From positions 806,001 through 870,000 of the forward strand of contig NZ_JAXIVS010000002.1 of assembly GCF_034259325.1 (NCBI RefSeq): a stretch of DNA of 64,000 nt. The letters run 5' to 3'. This document shows positions 17,296 to 27,213 of this stretch, piece by piece. The stretch comes from Hyalangium ruber. GTDB taxonomy: Bacteria > Myxococcota > Myxococcia > Myxococcales > Myxococcaceae. Under the pieces are notes generated by a model. It saw only the letters and a program-made list of their open reading frames with translations, made no database searches and was not told the origin of the DNA. The translations under genes and the position numbers were made by a program. The first letter of the stretch is position 1; each line of letters opens with the position of its first letter.

Positions 17296-18789
17296 TTGAG
17301 CAGGAGTTCCGCCATACAGGCCCACCGACTGGATGCACTGCTGCTGGTGTTACTGACCGCATGCGCTAGCACTCCACACCCAGCGTCCTGGAGCTCAGAA
17401 CCGGGGGAAACAGCGCAGGTGGCAGCCCGCTACGAGGTCCGCGTGATTGCCGTGGGCCGGGAGGACACCGAGCCGATAGAGGTGGGCAAGGAGGATTTCC
17501 GGGCGGCCATCCAGATGCTCGCCCACCAGGTAGGCGCTTCCGAGGATCCGCAGGAGACGGCTCGCTGGCTGCTGGAGGAAGCGCTTCAGGCTGACCTGCT
17601 GGCCGAGGTGGAGTCCGGGCGCGTCGTACGGATGACGCCTCTGGATGAGGACAGTCCCCTCTCCACGAACGCAGCGCAGCTAGCCGCCGGCTACCAGCTC
17701 TTCTGCAAGCAGCAATATGGCGGGGGCGACTGTCTGGGACTGCTCGCGGACGGTCCCACCTTGGATAGAGCCGACCGACGGACCCTGGCGCTGGCGCTGG
17801 CCTTTGGCTCGGTGCTCCAGGAGACACGACAGGCGCTCCAGCAGATGGTGAGTCCCCAAGCAGTGCTGACCCTGCTGGTGTGGACCGCAGCGCTCTACTT
17901 CACGCTCTGGCTGGTGCCAGAACCGGTGACCAAGGGTGTGGCTGCGCTCATGACCGTGGCCTTCATTGCATGGCTCGGCGCCAGCACCCTGTGGAAGCTG
18001 ATGGATGGATGGGCTCGGCTCGTACACGAAGCGGACCGAGCGACGTCCTTCGAGCAACTGCGGGAGTCTGGGCATGAGTTCAGCAAGCTCATGGGGGACC
18101 ACACAGCGCGGACGCTGCTGCTGGTGGTGACGGCAGCGCTGGGCGGAGGAGCGACGCGCTTCTCGCAAAATCTGCCGAAGCTTCCTGGCGTCGAGCGCGC
18201 TGCGGCACAAGCCCAGACGCAAGGAGGGCTGAGGCTGGCGGCGGCGAGCGAGGTGGAAACCGTGGCGGCCCCCGCCGAGAGCACCTTCACCCTGATGATA
18301 CGCAATCCCAGCGGCAGAGCGGCCGCGACGGCGGAGGCGCGCACAGGTGCCACCATTCTCATCCGCCATCAGGGAGGCAACCGACAGATCCTCATCCGTG
18401 GACAGCGATGGCACGTTCCAGCCGACAGGTCGATCAAGGAGGTACCAACAAAGGATCTGGTAGGCGACCAACTCCAGGCGGCGGCTGAACGCGCTGCACG
18501 CAACTGGAGCCCTGGCCACCTGACCGCCGCGGAGCGCAACGCCATCCGCAACGCCAGATCGGAGGGGAGGCATCTGGAAGCGAACCTCTGGGAGCGCATG
18601 TACCGCGGCAGATGGGTGGAGAATCAACTCCGAAGGGAGTTCCCTCGGTTGCAGTGGAGCCCCAAGGGAGTTGACGCGATGGATCCCACCACGGGCCTCC
18701 GGTACGAGATTCTCTCTGGAACGAGCTCGAACATGGAGCTACATGGTCGCCGCATGGCGGAGGAATTCTTCCGCCTGATCACCTTTTGA
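17296..18789 (+). CDS. Second SitA-family polymorphic toxin lipoprotein; start codon uncertain
   Basis: About 490-497 residues, alignable with the product at 3772-5253 from the signal peptide to the last residue. The signal peptide ends LLLVLLTAC; PIEVGKEDFRAAIQMLAHQ and LVPEPVTKGVAALMT mark the shared scaffold. The toxin domain carries GVDAMDPTTGLRYEILSGTS and HGRRMAEEFFRLITF. The only standard start that keeps the signal peptide is TTG 17296, which lacks a ribosome site. A good CAGGAG (17301-17306) is instead followed 7 bases later by ATA at 17314, exactly where the paralogue has its ATG. Either ATA is used, TTG is used, or the start has mutated and the toxin is poorly made. The immunity gene overlaps the stop. 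Confidence 0.78.
   Translation: MSRSSAIQAHRLDALLLVLLTACASTPHPASWSSEPGETAQVAARYEVRVIAVGREDTEPIEVGKEDFRAAIQMLAHQVGASEDPQETARWLLEEALQADLLAEVESGRVVRMTPLDEDSPLSTNAAQLAAGYQLFCKQQYGGGDCLGLLADGPTLDRADRRTLALALAFGSVLQETRQALQQMVSPQAVLTLLVWTAALYFTLWLVPEPVTKGVAALMTVAFIAWLGASTLWKLMDGWARLVHEADRATSFEQLRESGHEFSKLMGDHTARTLLLVVTAALGGGATRFSQNLPKLPGVERAAAQAQTQGGLRLAAASEVETVAAPAESTFTLMIRNPSGRAAATAEARTGATILIRHQGGNRQILIRGQRWHVPADRSIKEVPTKDLVGDQLQAAAERAARNWSPGHLTAAERNAIRNARSEGRHLEANLWERMYRGRWVENQLRREFPRLQWSPKGVDAMDPTTGLRYEILSGTSSNMELHGRRMAEEFFRLITF
17301..17306 (+). promoter_or_regulatory. Ribosome-binding site in front of an ATA codon
   Basis: CAGGAG lies 7 bases before ATA 17314-17316 in the frame of the second SitA toxin. 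The residues after the ATA align one-to-one with the paralogue from its Met 1, so this was the ancestral start site. Confidence 0.6.
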
Positions 18790-19412
18790 GCGGTGTGGAG
18801 CCCTGGCACACCATGATTCAGTTCCGCGATCGGGAAATCTCCAACGAGCGGCTCGTCTTGGACAGCAAGACCGAGCTGTACTACCTGGGGCACGACCTGA
18901 CGCTGAGGAACTGCACCCTCGTGGTGAAGGTCCCTGCGCGAGCACTGGTCATCGCCCGGACACACCTCATCGACTGCACCATCGAGGTCTCGCGGGTGCT
19001 CAAGAACTTCCGGTGGGGCTCCGCCCATCTGAAGGGCTGCCGGTTCACGGGCCGCTTCAGCGGCAACGACTTCGGCACCTGGCCTGACATGCCGGAGGAG
19101 GGCAGCATCGAGAATTGCGACTTCAGCGGAGCACAGCTGGATGCGTGCCGCTTCCTGGGATGTGACACGCGCACGCTCCGCTTTCCTCCGTGGCCGTGCT
19201 TTACCTTGCTGGAGCCTGCGCGTCGGTGGCGTGAACTCGCGGCGCTTCCCTGGCCTGGAAAGATTGGCCACATCGTCATGGAGGGTTTCGCTGACGATCC
19301 GCCATCGACCCAGGCCACGACCTACTCCGCAACGGAGCTCGCCAAGTCGTACGGCACTACGCCAGACGCCATCAAGGCCGTGATCGAGAAGCTGGACGGC
19401 GTGCGGTACTGA
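18786..19412 (+). CDS. Immunity protein for the second SitA-like toxin
   Basis: About 200-208 residues. The first possible start, TTG 18786, overlaps the toxin stop (TTGA); GTG 18795 and ATG 18813 are alternatives. Homology to the immunity protein at 3139-3759 begins at the Trp after position 18800, which favours a start at or before 18795. It has the same irregular repeat of Cys/Asp turns (LRNCTLVVKVPAR, LIDCTIEV, LKGCRFTGRF, IENCDFSGAQLDACRFLGCD) and a C-terminal helix-turn segment TELAKSYGTTPDAIKAVIEKL. It is soluble, with no signal. Co-duplication with its toxin supports the immunity role. Confidence 0.75.
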   Translation: MSGVEPWHTMIQFRDREISNERLVLDSKTELYYLGHDLTLRNCTLVVKVPARALVIARTHLIDCTIEVSRVLKNFRWGSAHLKGCRFTGRFSGNDFGTWPDMPEEGSIENCDFSGAQLDACRFLGCDTRTLRFPPWPCFTLLEPARRWRELAALPWPGKIGHIVMEGFADDPPSTQATTYSATELAKSYGTTPDAIKAVIEKLDGVRY

Positions 19413-19460
19413 TCCGCGTTCGAGTTGACCCGTGCCTGCCCACCGGCCGAGAGTCAGTGG

Positions 19461-21113
19461 ATGAAGCTCCGTCCCTTGTCCGAAGTCGCCTCCGCGCTGG
19501 GCCTGTCCTCCGAGGATGTGCTGCCCTGGGGGCGCGACCGCGCCAAGGTGTCTCTCGATGCCCTTCCTCGCTCCCGCCGCCAAGGGCGTCTGGTGCTCGT
19601 CTCCGCCATCAACCCCACCCCTCCCGGCGAGGGGAAGACGACCATGTCCGTGGCGCTCGCCATGGGCCTGCGCAAGCGGGGGCGCAATGCCGTGGCCGCC
19701 CTGCGCCAACCCTCGCTGGGTCCCGTCTTCGGTGTGAAGGGCGGCGGCACTGGCGGCGGAGAGGCCAGCCTCGAGCCCGCTGCTGACATCAACCTCCACT
19801 TCACCGGCGACATCCACGCCATCACCACTGCCCACAACCTGCTCGCCGCCCTGGTGGACAATGCTCTCTTCCATGGCAGCCCCGTCGCTCTCGAGTCCAC
19901 TCGCGTGCGCTGGCGCCGCGCCCTGGACATGAACGATCGCTTCCTGCGCAACGTCATCGTCGGCCTCGGCGGCAAGGCCCATGGCGTGCCCCGTGAGACG
20001 TCCTTCGACATCACCGCCGCCAGCGAGGTGATGGCCATCCTCGCCCTCGCTGAGAACCTCAAGGATCTGGAAGCCCGCCTTGGTCGCATCGTCGTCGGCC
20101 AGACGCCCGACGGCGCTCCCGTGCGCGCCGCGGACCTCTTCGCCGCGCCTTCCATGGTCGCCCTGCTCAAGGACGCGCTCATGCCCAACCTCGTGCAGAC
20201 GCGCGAGGGCGGCCCCGCGCTCGTCCACGCCGGGCCCTTCGGCAACATCGCCCACGGCTGCAACTCGGTGCTCGCCACCCGGATGGCCCTCGCCTACGGC
20301 GATGAAGTCATCACCGAGGCTGGCTTCGGCTTCGACCTCGGCGCCGAGAAGTTCCTCGACATCAAATGTCGCGCCTCGGGGCTGTGGCCTCGCGGCGTGG
20401 TGCTCGTGGTGACGCTGCGCGCCCTGAAGCACCACGGCGGCACTCCCTCCGCCCGCCTCGCCGAGCCCGACTCCGAAGCCCTGCGGCGCGGCTTCGAGCA
20501 CCTGGAGAAGCACCTGGAGTCCGTCGCCACCTTCGGGCTGCCCGCTGTCGTCTGCGTCAACCGCTTCCCCCAGGACTCCGAGGCGGAGCTGGACGAGCTG
20601 CGCGCCTTCACCCGCGCCCGTGGCGTGGAGAGCGCCGTCTGCGACGGCTTCTCCCGAGGCGGCGAGGGCTCTCTGGAGCTGGCCGACCGCGTCCTGGAGA
20701 TGCTCGACCGCACGGACGCCGCGCCTCCCCGCCCCCGCTTCCTCTACACGCTGGAGCAATCCCCCGAGGAGAAGATCCGCGCCATCGCCCGCACCGTGTA
20801 CGGCGCCGACGACGTGGACTTCACCCCTGGCGCCCGCAAGGACCTGGAGACCCTTCGCGAGCTGGGCGGCGCGACACTTCCGGTGTGCATGGCCAAGACG
20901 CACCTGTCGCTCTCGGATGACCCGACGAAGCTCGGCCGTCCACGCGGCTTCACCCTCACCGTGCGCGAGGTGCGCCTGTCGGCCGGCGCTGGCTTCCTCG
21001 TGGCCCTGACGGGAGAAATCCTCACCATGCCGGGCCTGCCCAAGGAGCCCGCCGCCCGCCGCGTCGTCGTCCACGAGGACGGCCGCGTCACCGGGCTCAT
21101 GCAGGGCGAATGA
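19461..21113 (+). CDS. fhs: Formate--tetrahydrofolate ligase
   Basis: A 550-residue protein; ATG 19461 (MKLRPLSEV) is used because it gives the usual family length and has GAGAG upstream. It catalyses ATP-dependent formylation of tetrahydrofolate to 10-formyl-THF, feeding purine and formyl-Met synthesis. Characteristic segments are the P-loop region INPTPPGEGKTTMSVALAMG, RQPSLGPVFGVKGGGTGGG, INLHFTGDIHAITTAHNLL, and GPFGNIAHGCNSVLAT with TEAGFGFDLGAEKF. The sequence is full length, with no missing motif seen. It stands alone between the SitA cassette and a convergent chemoreceptor gene. Confidence 0.97.
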   Translation: MKLRPLSEVASALGLSSEDVLPWGRDRAKVSLDALPRSRRQGRLVLVSAINPTPPGEGKTTMSVALAMGLRKRGRNAVAALRQPSLGPVFGVKGGGTGGGEASLEPAADINLHFTGDIHAITTAHNLLAALVDNALFHGSPVALESTRVRWRRALDMNDRFLRNVIVGLGGKAHGVPRETSFDITAASEVMAILALAENLKDLEARLGRIVVGQTPDGAPVRAADLFAAPSMVALLKDALMPNLVQTREGGPALVHAGPFGNIAHGCNSVLATRMALAYGDEVITEAGFGFDLGAEKFLDIKCRASGLWPRGVVLVVTLRALKHHGGTPSARLAEPDSEALRRGFEHLEKHLESVATFGLPAVVCVNRFPQDSEAELDELRAFTRARGVESAVCDGFSRGGEGSLELADRVLEMLDRTDAAPPRPRFLYTLEQSPEEKIRAIARTVYGADDVDFTPGARKDLETLRELGGATLPVCMAKTHLSLSDDPTKLGRPRGFTLTVREVRLSAGAGFLVALTGEILTMPGLPKEPAARRVVVHEDGRVTGLMQGE

Positions 21114-21127
21114 CCCGAGCGCCCGCG

Positions 21128-22720
21128 CTACACGCGGAACTCGGAGACGATGCGCCGCAGCTGGCTCACCGTGTCGTTGATGCGCCCCACCGTCTCCTCG
21201 GCGCTCGTCGTGGCCAGCACCACGTCACCCATCATCGCCGACAGCTGCGTCATGACCTCCGTCATCTGGGTGATGCCCGCGTTCTGCTGCGTCACCGAGG
21301 CGACGATCTGCCGCGCCGCATTGCTGCTCTCCTGCATGACGCTGGTGATTTCGCGCAGCTTGTCGGCCGAGGCGAGCACCTGCTCGATGCTGGCCTCCAT
21401 CTGCTGGCTGTCCCCCTCCGCCGTGGAGACCGTCTGGCGGATGGCGTCATTGATATCCAACAGGATGCGCCCGATGCGCTCGGTGCTCTGCAGCGACTGA
21501 CCACTGAGCGTGCGCATCTCCCGCGCCACCACCGCGAAACCGCGCCCGCCCTCGCCCGCGCGCGCCGCCTCGATGGCCGCGTTCAGCGCCAGCACGTTGC
21601 TCTGGTCCGCCAGGTCCTTCACGCTGCCGATGATCTCCCGTGCATGCACCGCCTGCTCGGACAGGTGGCCGATGTTGCCCACCAGCGCCCCCACCCGCTT
21701 GCGGATCTGCTCCAGGCCCTGCGCGCTCTGCTCGATGGATTGCTGGCTCGCCGCCGTGAAGCTGTCGGCCTGCTCCGCCACCTTCAGCACCATCTCCGCG
21801 CGGCTGGAGGCCATGCTGGACGTCTGGGCGATCTGCGCCATCGTCGTGCCCGCATCCGACAGGCTACGCGCCTGCTCCGTGAGGAAGTTGAGCTGCTCCT
21901 GACTCACCCGCGTCAGCCGCTCGGCCGCCGCGCTCAGCTCGCCCACCACCCCCTGTAGCTCCACCGGCACCGCGCGCAGCTTCAACACCATCGCCCCCAG
22001 GCTGCGCGCCAGGTGGCCCAGCTCGTCGTTCGCGTGTACCTCGATGGTCAGCGTCAGGTCTCCCTCCGCCAGCCGCGAGGCCGTCTCCGACAGGCGCGTC
22101 AGCGGCCCGGCCACCTCGCGCATCATCCAGTACGACAGGCCTCCCAGCGAGCCCATGCACAGCACCACCAGCAGGCCCACCAGCACCTGGCCCCAGCGGC
22201 TCACGCTGCTCACCTCCTGGAAGGACTCGCGCAGCCCTCGCTGGTGCTCACCCACCAGCAATTGCAGCGTCTGCAACAGCGACTCGAAGCGCGTGCTCTC
22301 CCGCGTGAGCGCCGCCGTGGCCTGCGCATCCTGCCTCGCGTGCAGCACCACCGCGCTCTCCAGCTCCTCCTGGTACAGGACGAAGTCCTTCTGGAGCACC
22401 TCGAGCAGCTGCGGGTTCGCCACCGCGTTGCGGCGCGCCACCTCCAGGTCCGCGGCGATCTTCCGTCCCAGCGCGCGCATCGGCTCCAGGCGCGCCTCAT
22501 CCCGGACATGCACCGCGTCCTGCACCTCGTGGTGGAGCGTCTGCAGGTCGGCCATGAGCGTCTGGCTGCGCGCCAGCGCCGGCGAGTAGCCCTGGCCGAT
22601 GCGCGTCTGCGCCCGCCCCGCCCAGATGCCCGCGGTGAGGGTCACTCCCAGGATGGCCAGCAGGAACACCGCCGCTACGCCGGGCAGCAGCATCATCTTC
22701 TGCTTGAACGTCAGCGTCAT
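21128..22720 (-). CDS. Methyl-accepting chemotaxis protein
   Basis: A 530-residue inner-membrane receptor. TM1 is near residues 9-31 (MLLPGVAAVFLLAILGVTL). A helical periplasmic sensor of about 150 residues follows, then TM2 near 190-212 (VLVGLLVVLCMGSLGGLSYW) and a HAMP domain (VAGPLTRLSETASRLAEGDL). The long cytoplasmic coiled coil has the signalling tip DQSNVLALNAAIEAARAGEG and GRGFAVVAREMRTLS. The C-terminus ends in REF-RV without a CheR-docking pentapeptide. The sensor resembles a four-helix bundle, so the ligand is unknown. No che genes are nearby, so it is an orphan receptor feeding one of the cell's chemosensory arrays. Confidence 0.93.
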   Translation of the reverse strand: MTLTFKQKMMLLPGVAAVFLLAILGVTLTAGIWAGRAQTRIGQGYSPALARSQTLMADLQTLHHEVQDAVHVRDEARLEPMRALGRKIAADLEVARRNAVANPQLLEVLQKDFVLYQEELESAVVLHARQDAQATAALTRESTRFESLLQTLQLLVGEHQRGLRESFQEVSSVSRWGQVLVGLLVVLCMGSLGGLSYWMMREVAGPLTRLSETASRLAEGDLTLTIEVHANDELGHLARSLGAMVLKLRAVPVELQGVVGELSAAAERLTRVSQEQLNFLTEQARSLSDAGTTMAQIAQTSSMASSRAEMVLKVAEQADSFTAASQQSIEQSAQGLEQIRKRVGALVGNIGHLSEQAVHAREIIGSVKDLADQSNVLALNAAIEAARAGEGGRGFAVVAREMRTLSGQSLQSTERIGRILLDINDAIRQTVSTAEGDSQQMEASIEQVLASADKLREITSVMQESSNAARQIVASVTQQNAGITQMTEVMTQLSAMMGDVVLATTSAEETVGRINDTVSQLRRIVSEFRV

Positions 22721-22942
22721 CGCCCGACCATCTCTCGTTACCTTCTAGCCCCTGGAAGCCCGGGGTCCCGACCGCCCCCGCACACCGGGCCCGCACGATA
22801 GCCAACCGTGCCCCTTGTCGCTCTAGGACTCCCCCAAGCGCGCCCCGGCCACTTCCCGGCAGCACATCTCCATACAGCCCGGACGCGCCGAATGCTCGAC
22901 TCGTTTGCCTGCTGTCCTGCCAGGCAGCCCTGGACCCGTAAT

Positions 22943-24019
22943 TCAGGACAGGGTGTCGAGCCGGCGGCAGCCTTCGATGGAGAGGATGAAGTCGGCGCCG
23001 AAGGCCCCCGCCGGGGTGAGCGCGCCTTGGGGCTTGCGGGCCAGCACCTCCTCCACCGCTCGCAGCGCCGCCACGGCGGTGAAGGCGTAGCCCTCGGGCA
23101 TCTCCAGCCAGGCCTCGGCCTTCCGGCCATCCGCCGCGCGCGCCTCGGCCCAGATGTGCGAGCGGTGCTCGGTGCGCGCCACCTCGTTGGGCCCCTGCAT
23201 CCGCGCGTCGATGAGGCGCTCGGCCCCCTGGCGGACCGCGTCCACCGACAGCACGTGCTTGAGCAGCGGGTAGGTGAAGCGCATGGCGCGTGCGGCCACG
23301 TTCGGCAGGGCCATATAGGTGGTGATGTTGGGGATGTTCGTGGTGTGCCACGCCGTCACCAGGTCTCCCCAGGGGATGGGCAGCACGGTGCGCTCGGCGT
23401 CGGCGAAGCGCACGCGGCGCACGCCCTTGCCCACGGGCCATGGCAGCAGGGCCCCTCCGCGGCGCACGCGCCCGCCCTGGGGCAGCATCCCCAGCGCGGA
23501 CTTGGCGGTGCCCGCGCTCGCGACGCTCCCGGTGGCGATGGCCAGCTGCAGCTCATGGGCGCCCGGCACGCGCTCGGCCACATGGCGCGCCAGGCAGTCG
23601 GTGGGCACCACGTCGAAGCCCACGCCGGACATGAGCGCCACCCCGCGCGAGCGCGCCTCCGCGTCGTGGCGGAAGGTGTTCTCGAAGACGGGGATTTCCC
23701 CGGTGATGTCCAGGTAGTGCGCGCCCGTCGCCAGGCACGCCTGCACCATGGGCTCGCTGGTCTGCACGAAGGGACCCGCCGCGTGCAGCACCAGGGGCAG
23801 TCCCTCCAGGGAGGCCACCAGCGCGCGCACGTCCTCCAGGCCCGCCACCACCATCTCGAGGCCAAGCCGCTCGGCCATGGGCGCCAGCTTCTCGTGCGAG
23901 CGGCCCGCGAGCACCGGGCGATGGCCCCGACGCACGGCCTCCTCGGCGATGAGGCGACCGGTGAAGCCAGAGGCGCCGTACAACATCCAACGGGGGGCAG
24001 AGGACGGGGGAGCGCTCAC
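22943..24019 (-). CDS. Saccharopine-dehydrogenase-like NAD(P)-binding oxidoreductase
   Basis: A 358-residue protein. GTG 24019 is preferred because AGGG lies 9 bases before it; an in-frame GTG at 24037 would add 6 residues. The N-terminus has a Rossmann motif YGASGFTGRLIAEEAVRRGH, and further on VVAGLEDVRALVASLEGLPL, HAAGPFVQTSEPMVQACL and YLDITGEIPVFE. This is the pattern of the saccharopine-dehydrogenase/trans-acting enoyl-reductase superfamily. Members act on lipids, amino acids or polyketide chains, and the substrate cannot be told here. It is soluble apart from a mildly hydrophobic C-terminus, and appears transcribed alone. Confidence 0.85.
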   Translation of the reverse strand: MSAPPSSAPRWMLYGASGFTGRLIAEEAVRRGHRPVLAGRSHEKLAPMAERLGLEMVVAGLEDVRALVASLEGLPLVLHAAGPFVQTSEPMVQACLATGAHYLDITGEIPVFENTFRHDAEARSRGVALMSGVGFDVVPTDCLARHVAERVPGAHELQLAIATGSVASAGTAKSALGMLPQGGRVRRGGALLPWPVGKGVRRVRFADAERTVLPIPWGDLVTAWHTTNIPNITTYMALPNVAARAMRFTYPLLKHVLSVDAVRQGAERLIDARMQGPNEVARTEHRSHIWAEARAADGRKAEAWLEMPEGYAFTAVAALRAVEEVLARKPQGALTPAGAFGADFILSIEGCRRLDTLS

Positions 24020-24088
24020 GCGGCCGCACCCTAGCACCGCTCATGTCGTGTCACGGAAGCGGGGTGACAGGGGCCCTGCCCCGCGCGT

Positions 24089-24469
24089 TCACTGAGGGGC
24101 AGCCGAGAGCGAGGGGGCGATCTGCGCGCGGCAGGCCTCGTCGCACTGGGGGAAGCGCTGGAGGAACTCGGCCCGCTGGTGGCAGACCGCGGGGGTGTCC
24201 TTCTGCTCCGCCCCTCCGGTACACCGCATGCGGTAGTCCTTCCACGTCTCCTTGAAGAGCGCCTCGCGCTGCACGGGAGACATGGCCCGTAGCGCGCCGC
24301 CCTCCGAGCCTTGCATCCACATCCATATGCCCAGCCCCACGGCGGCGATGGCTCCCACCACCGCCGCCCGTCCCAGCCAGGGCTTGCGCGGCTCGGGAGC
24401 CATCTCCCGAGAGAACAGCCCGTTCGAAGCGTTCGCGCCGTCGGTCGTCGTCCCCATGGCCTTGAGCAT
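24089..24469 (-). CDS. Small hypothetical protein with one membrane span
   Basis: A 126-residue protein; ATG 24469 has CGGAG 5 bases upstream (MLKAMGTTT). It has a cytoplasmic N-terminus of about 33 residues, one membrane helix (AAVVGAIAAVGLGIWMWM), then a periplasmic tail of about 70 residues. The tail has four Cys spaced as RC...VCHQR...QCDEAC, suggesting two disulphides. The tail also has a charged helical stretch RAMSPVQREALFKETWKDY. No family was recognised. It is divergent from the NtrC-type regulator (111 bases between starts), so the two may share a control region. Confidence 0.6.
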   Translation of the reverse strand: MLKAMGTTTDGANASNGLFSREMAPEPRKPWLGRAAVVGAIAAVGLGIWMWMQGSEGGALRAMSPVQREALFKETWKDYRMRCTGGAEQKDTPAVCHQRAEFLQRFPQCDEACRAQIAPSLSAAPQ

Positions 24470-24580
24470 GCCCACTCCGGTCCGGGGGCGCGAGCGGGGA
24501 TCTCCTCGGGTGTCGGCGGGTGTCCAGCAGGCGTCAGCCCGAGCGGGCGGAACCCCCTCGGGCATGTTTAGGATGCGAGC

Positions 24581-25981
<1,401 letters not shown>

Positions 25982-25998
25982 GCGCACGGTCGGGGAGC

Positions 25999-27081
25999 TC
26001 AGAGCGTTCCGGCGGTCTTCTCCCAAAGGGCGTCCCGTCCCGCTTTGATGCACCGAATGCTTCCTTCATCGCGCAAGGCCACCATGATCCGCTGAATGGT
26101 GGAGCGAGCGACACCGGGACAGCCACGCTCTACATCCGCCAGTTGGAAGCGCATGGGGAGTCGCGCGATGACATCCTTGACGATGTCTCCTTTGGCGCCG
26201 CGCTTGCGGACAATGGCGCCCACCCGCTGCTCGAAATCACGATACGCGGTGAGCAACATCACCCCGGTGAAGTACTCCCACCACGGGATGAGCGTGTGCG
26301 TTCCCTCATGCCACCCCTGTGAGGACTTGTAGAGGGCCTCGTAGTAGCCCTCCCTCGTCCGCTCGATGATCTGCTCCAAGCTGATGTAGCGGCCCACCTC
26401 GTAGCCCGACTGATAGAGCAGGAGCAGGGCCAGCAAGCGAGCCATGCGCCCGTTCCCATCCGGGAACGGATGAATGCACAGGAAGTCGAGAACGTAGGCG
26501 GCGATCAGAAGGATCGGCTCGACTTCTCCCTCATCTCGCAGGTGAGCGAACCCTTCATGCAGCGCATCCATCGCAGCAGGAGTCCGATGCGCGGCAACAG
26601 GTTTGAAGCGCACTCGCGTGTGCCCCACCGCGTCCGTCTCGGTGATGGAGTTGTCACTGGCCTTCCATCGGCCCCCCATTCCAGCGGGCAGGAACTTGTA
26701 TAGATCCCGGTGAAGCTGGAGGACGACACGGGTCTTGAGCGGGATGTCCTGAGCGGACTGGTGGATGGTCTTCAGGACTTCACGGTAGCCAGCGATCTCC
26801 TGCTCGGAACGGTCCCGTGGCGTCGTCTTGTCCGCCACCAGTTCCTTCAGTCGATTCGGGGCCGCCGTCACCCCCTCGATTCGGTTCGAGGACTCGATGC
26901 TCTGGATCACCGACACCTGCCGCAGGGTCTCCAAGACCTGCGGAGACTGGCCTGCGAACAGGGCCTGCTTGCCCTTGTACTCGCCGATCAACCGAACCGT
27001 CTGGAGTAGCCGCTGCGAGATGGGTTGCCTGGCGATGAAACCCGCGCCGAAGGACCCCTCCTCTGGCCTACCTTCTCCCAT
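25999..27081 (-). CDS. Fic-domain protein (probable AMP-transferase) with inhibitory helix and C-terminal winged helix
   Basis: About 360 residues. ATG 27081 has GGTGGG upstream; ATG 27093 is possible. The Fic core HPFPDGNGRMAR (His about 204) is canonical, so transfer of AMP from ATP to a target hydroxyl is expected. An N-terminal SSNRIEG fits the (S/T)xxxE(G/N) inhibitory motif, making it a self-inhibited class II Fic protein. The C-terminal 90 residues form a winged-helix-like region (IVKDVIARLPMRFQLADVERG, STIQRIMVALRDEGSI), as in Fic proteins that bind DNA. Base composition is visibly less GC-rich than its neighbours and the upstream region is AT-rich, suggesting insertion between the kinase and regulator genes. 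The target is unknown. Confidence 0.9.
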   Translation of the reverse strand: MGEGRPEEGSFGAGFIARQPISQRLLQTVRLIGEYKGKQALFAGQSPQVLETLRQVSVIQSIESSNRIEGVTAAPNRLKELVADKTTPRDRSEQEIAGYREVLKTIHQSAQDIPLKTRVVLQLHRDLYKFLPAGMGGRWKASDNSITETDAVGHTRVRFKPVAAHRTPAAMDALHEGFAHLRDEGEVEPILLIAAYVLDFLCIHPFPDGNGRMARLLALLLLYQSGYEVGRYISLEQIIERTREGYYEALYKSSQGWHEGTHTLIPWWEYFTGVMLLTAYRDFEQRVGAIVRKRGAKGDIVKDVIARLPMRFQLADVERGCPGVARSTIQRIMVALRDEGSIRCIKAGRDALWEKTAGTL

Positions 27082-27093
27082 ATAGCCCACCAT

Positions 27094-27213
27094 GTGCTTA
27101 CCATAATGTACTCATCTGGTTACCAAATGGTGGTATTAACGCGTCGATGATCGCATTTGCGATCGGCCATCCTTTAGCAAGTATTCTTAAATAAATTCAG
27201 CGACTTAGCTTTC
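27094..27213 (-). promoter_or_regulatory. AT-rich control region of the fic gene with two inverted repeats
   Basis: This 120-base gap is far more AT-rich than the rest of the window. It holds TACCA-AATGG-TGGTA (27121-27135) and GATCGCA-TT-TGCGATC (27149-27164), both perfect dyads. They lie 40-85 bases upstream of the fic start on the minus strand, so they are candidate operators, perhaps for the Fic protein's own winged helix. The left end also marks the edge of the inserted segment next to the kinase stop at 27214. Confidence 0.5.

Noticed and set aside
18624-21074. 816-codon minus-strand frame
   Set aside because: It is antisense to the second immunity gene and to formate-tetrahydrofolate ligase, both well supported.
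24470-24580. Search for a clear promoter or operator between the NtrC-type regulator and the divergent small gene
   Set aside because: Only GC-rich partial repeats were seen; nothing could be told from background.
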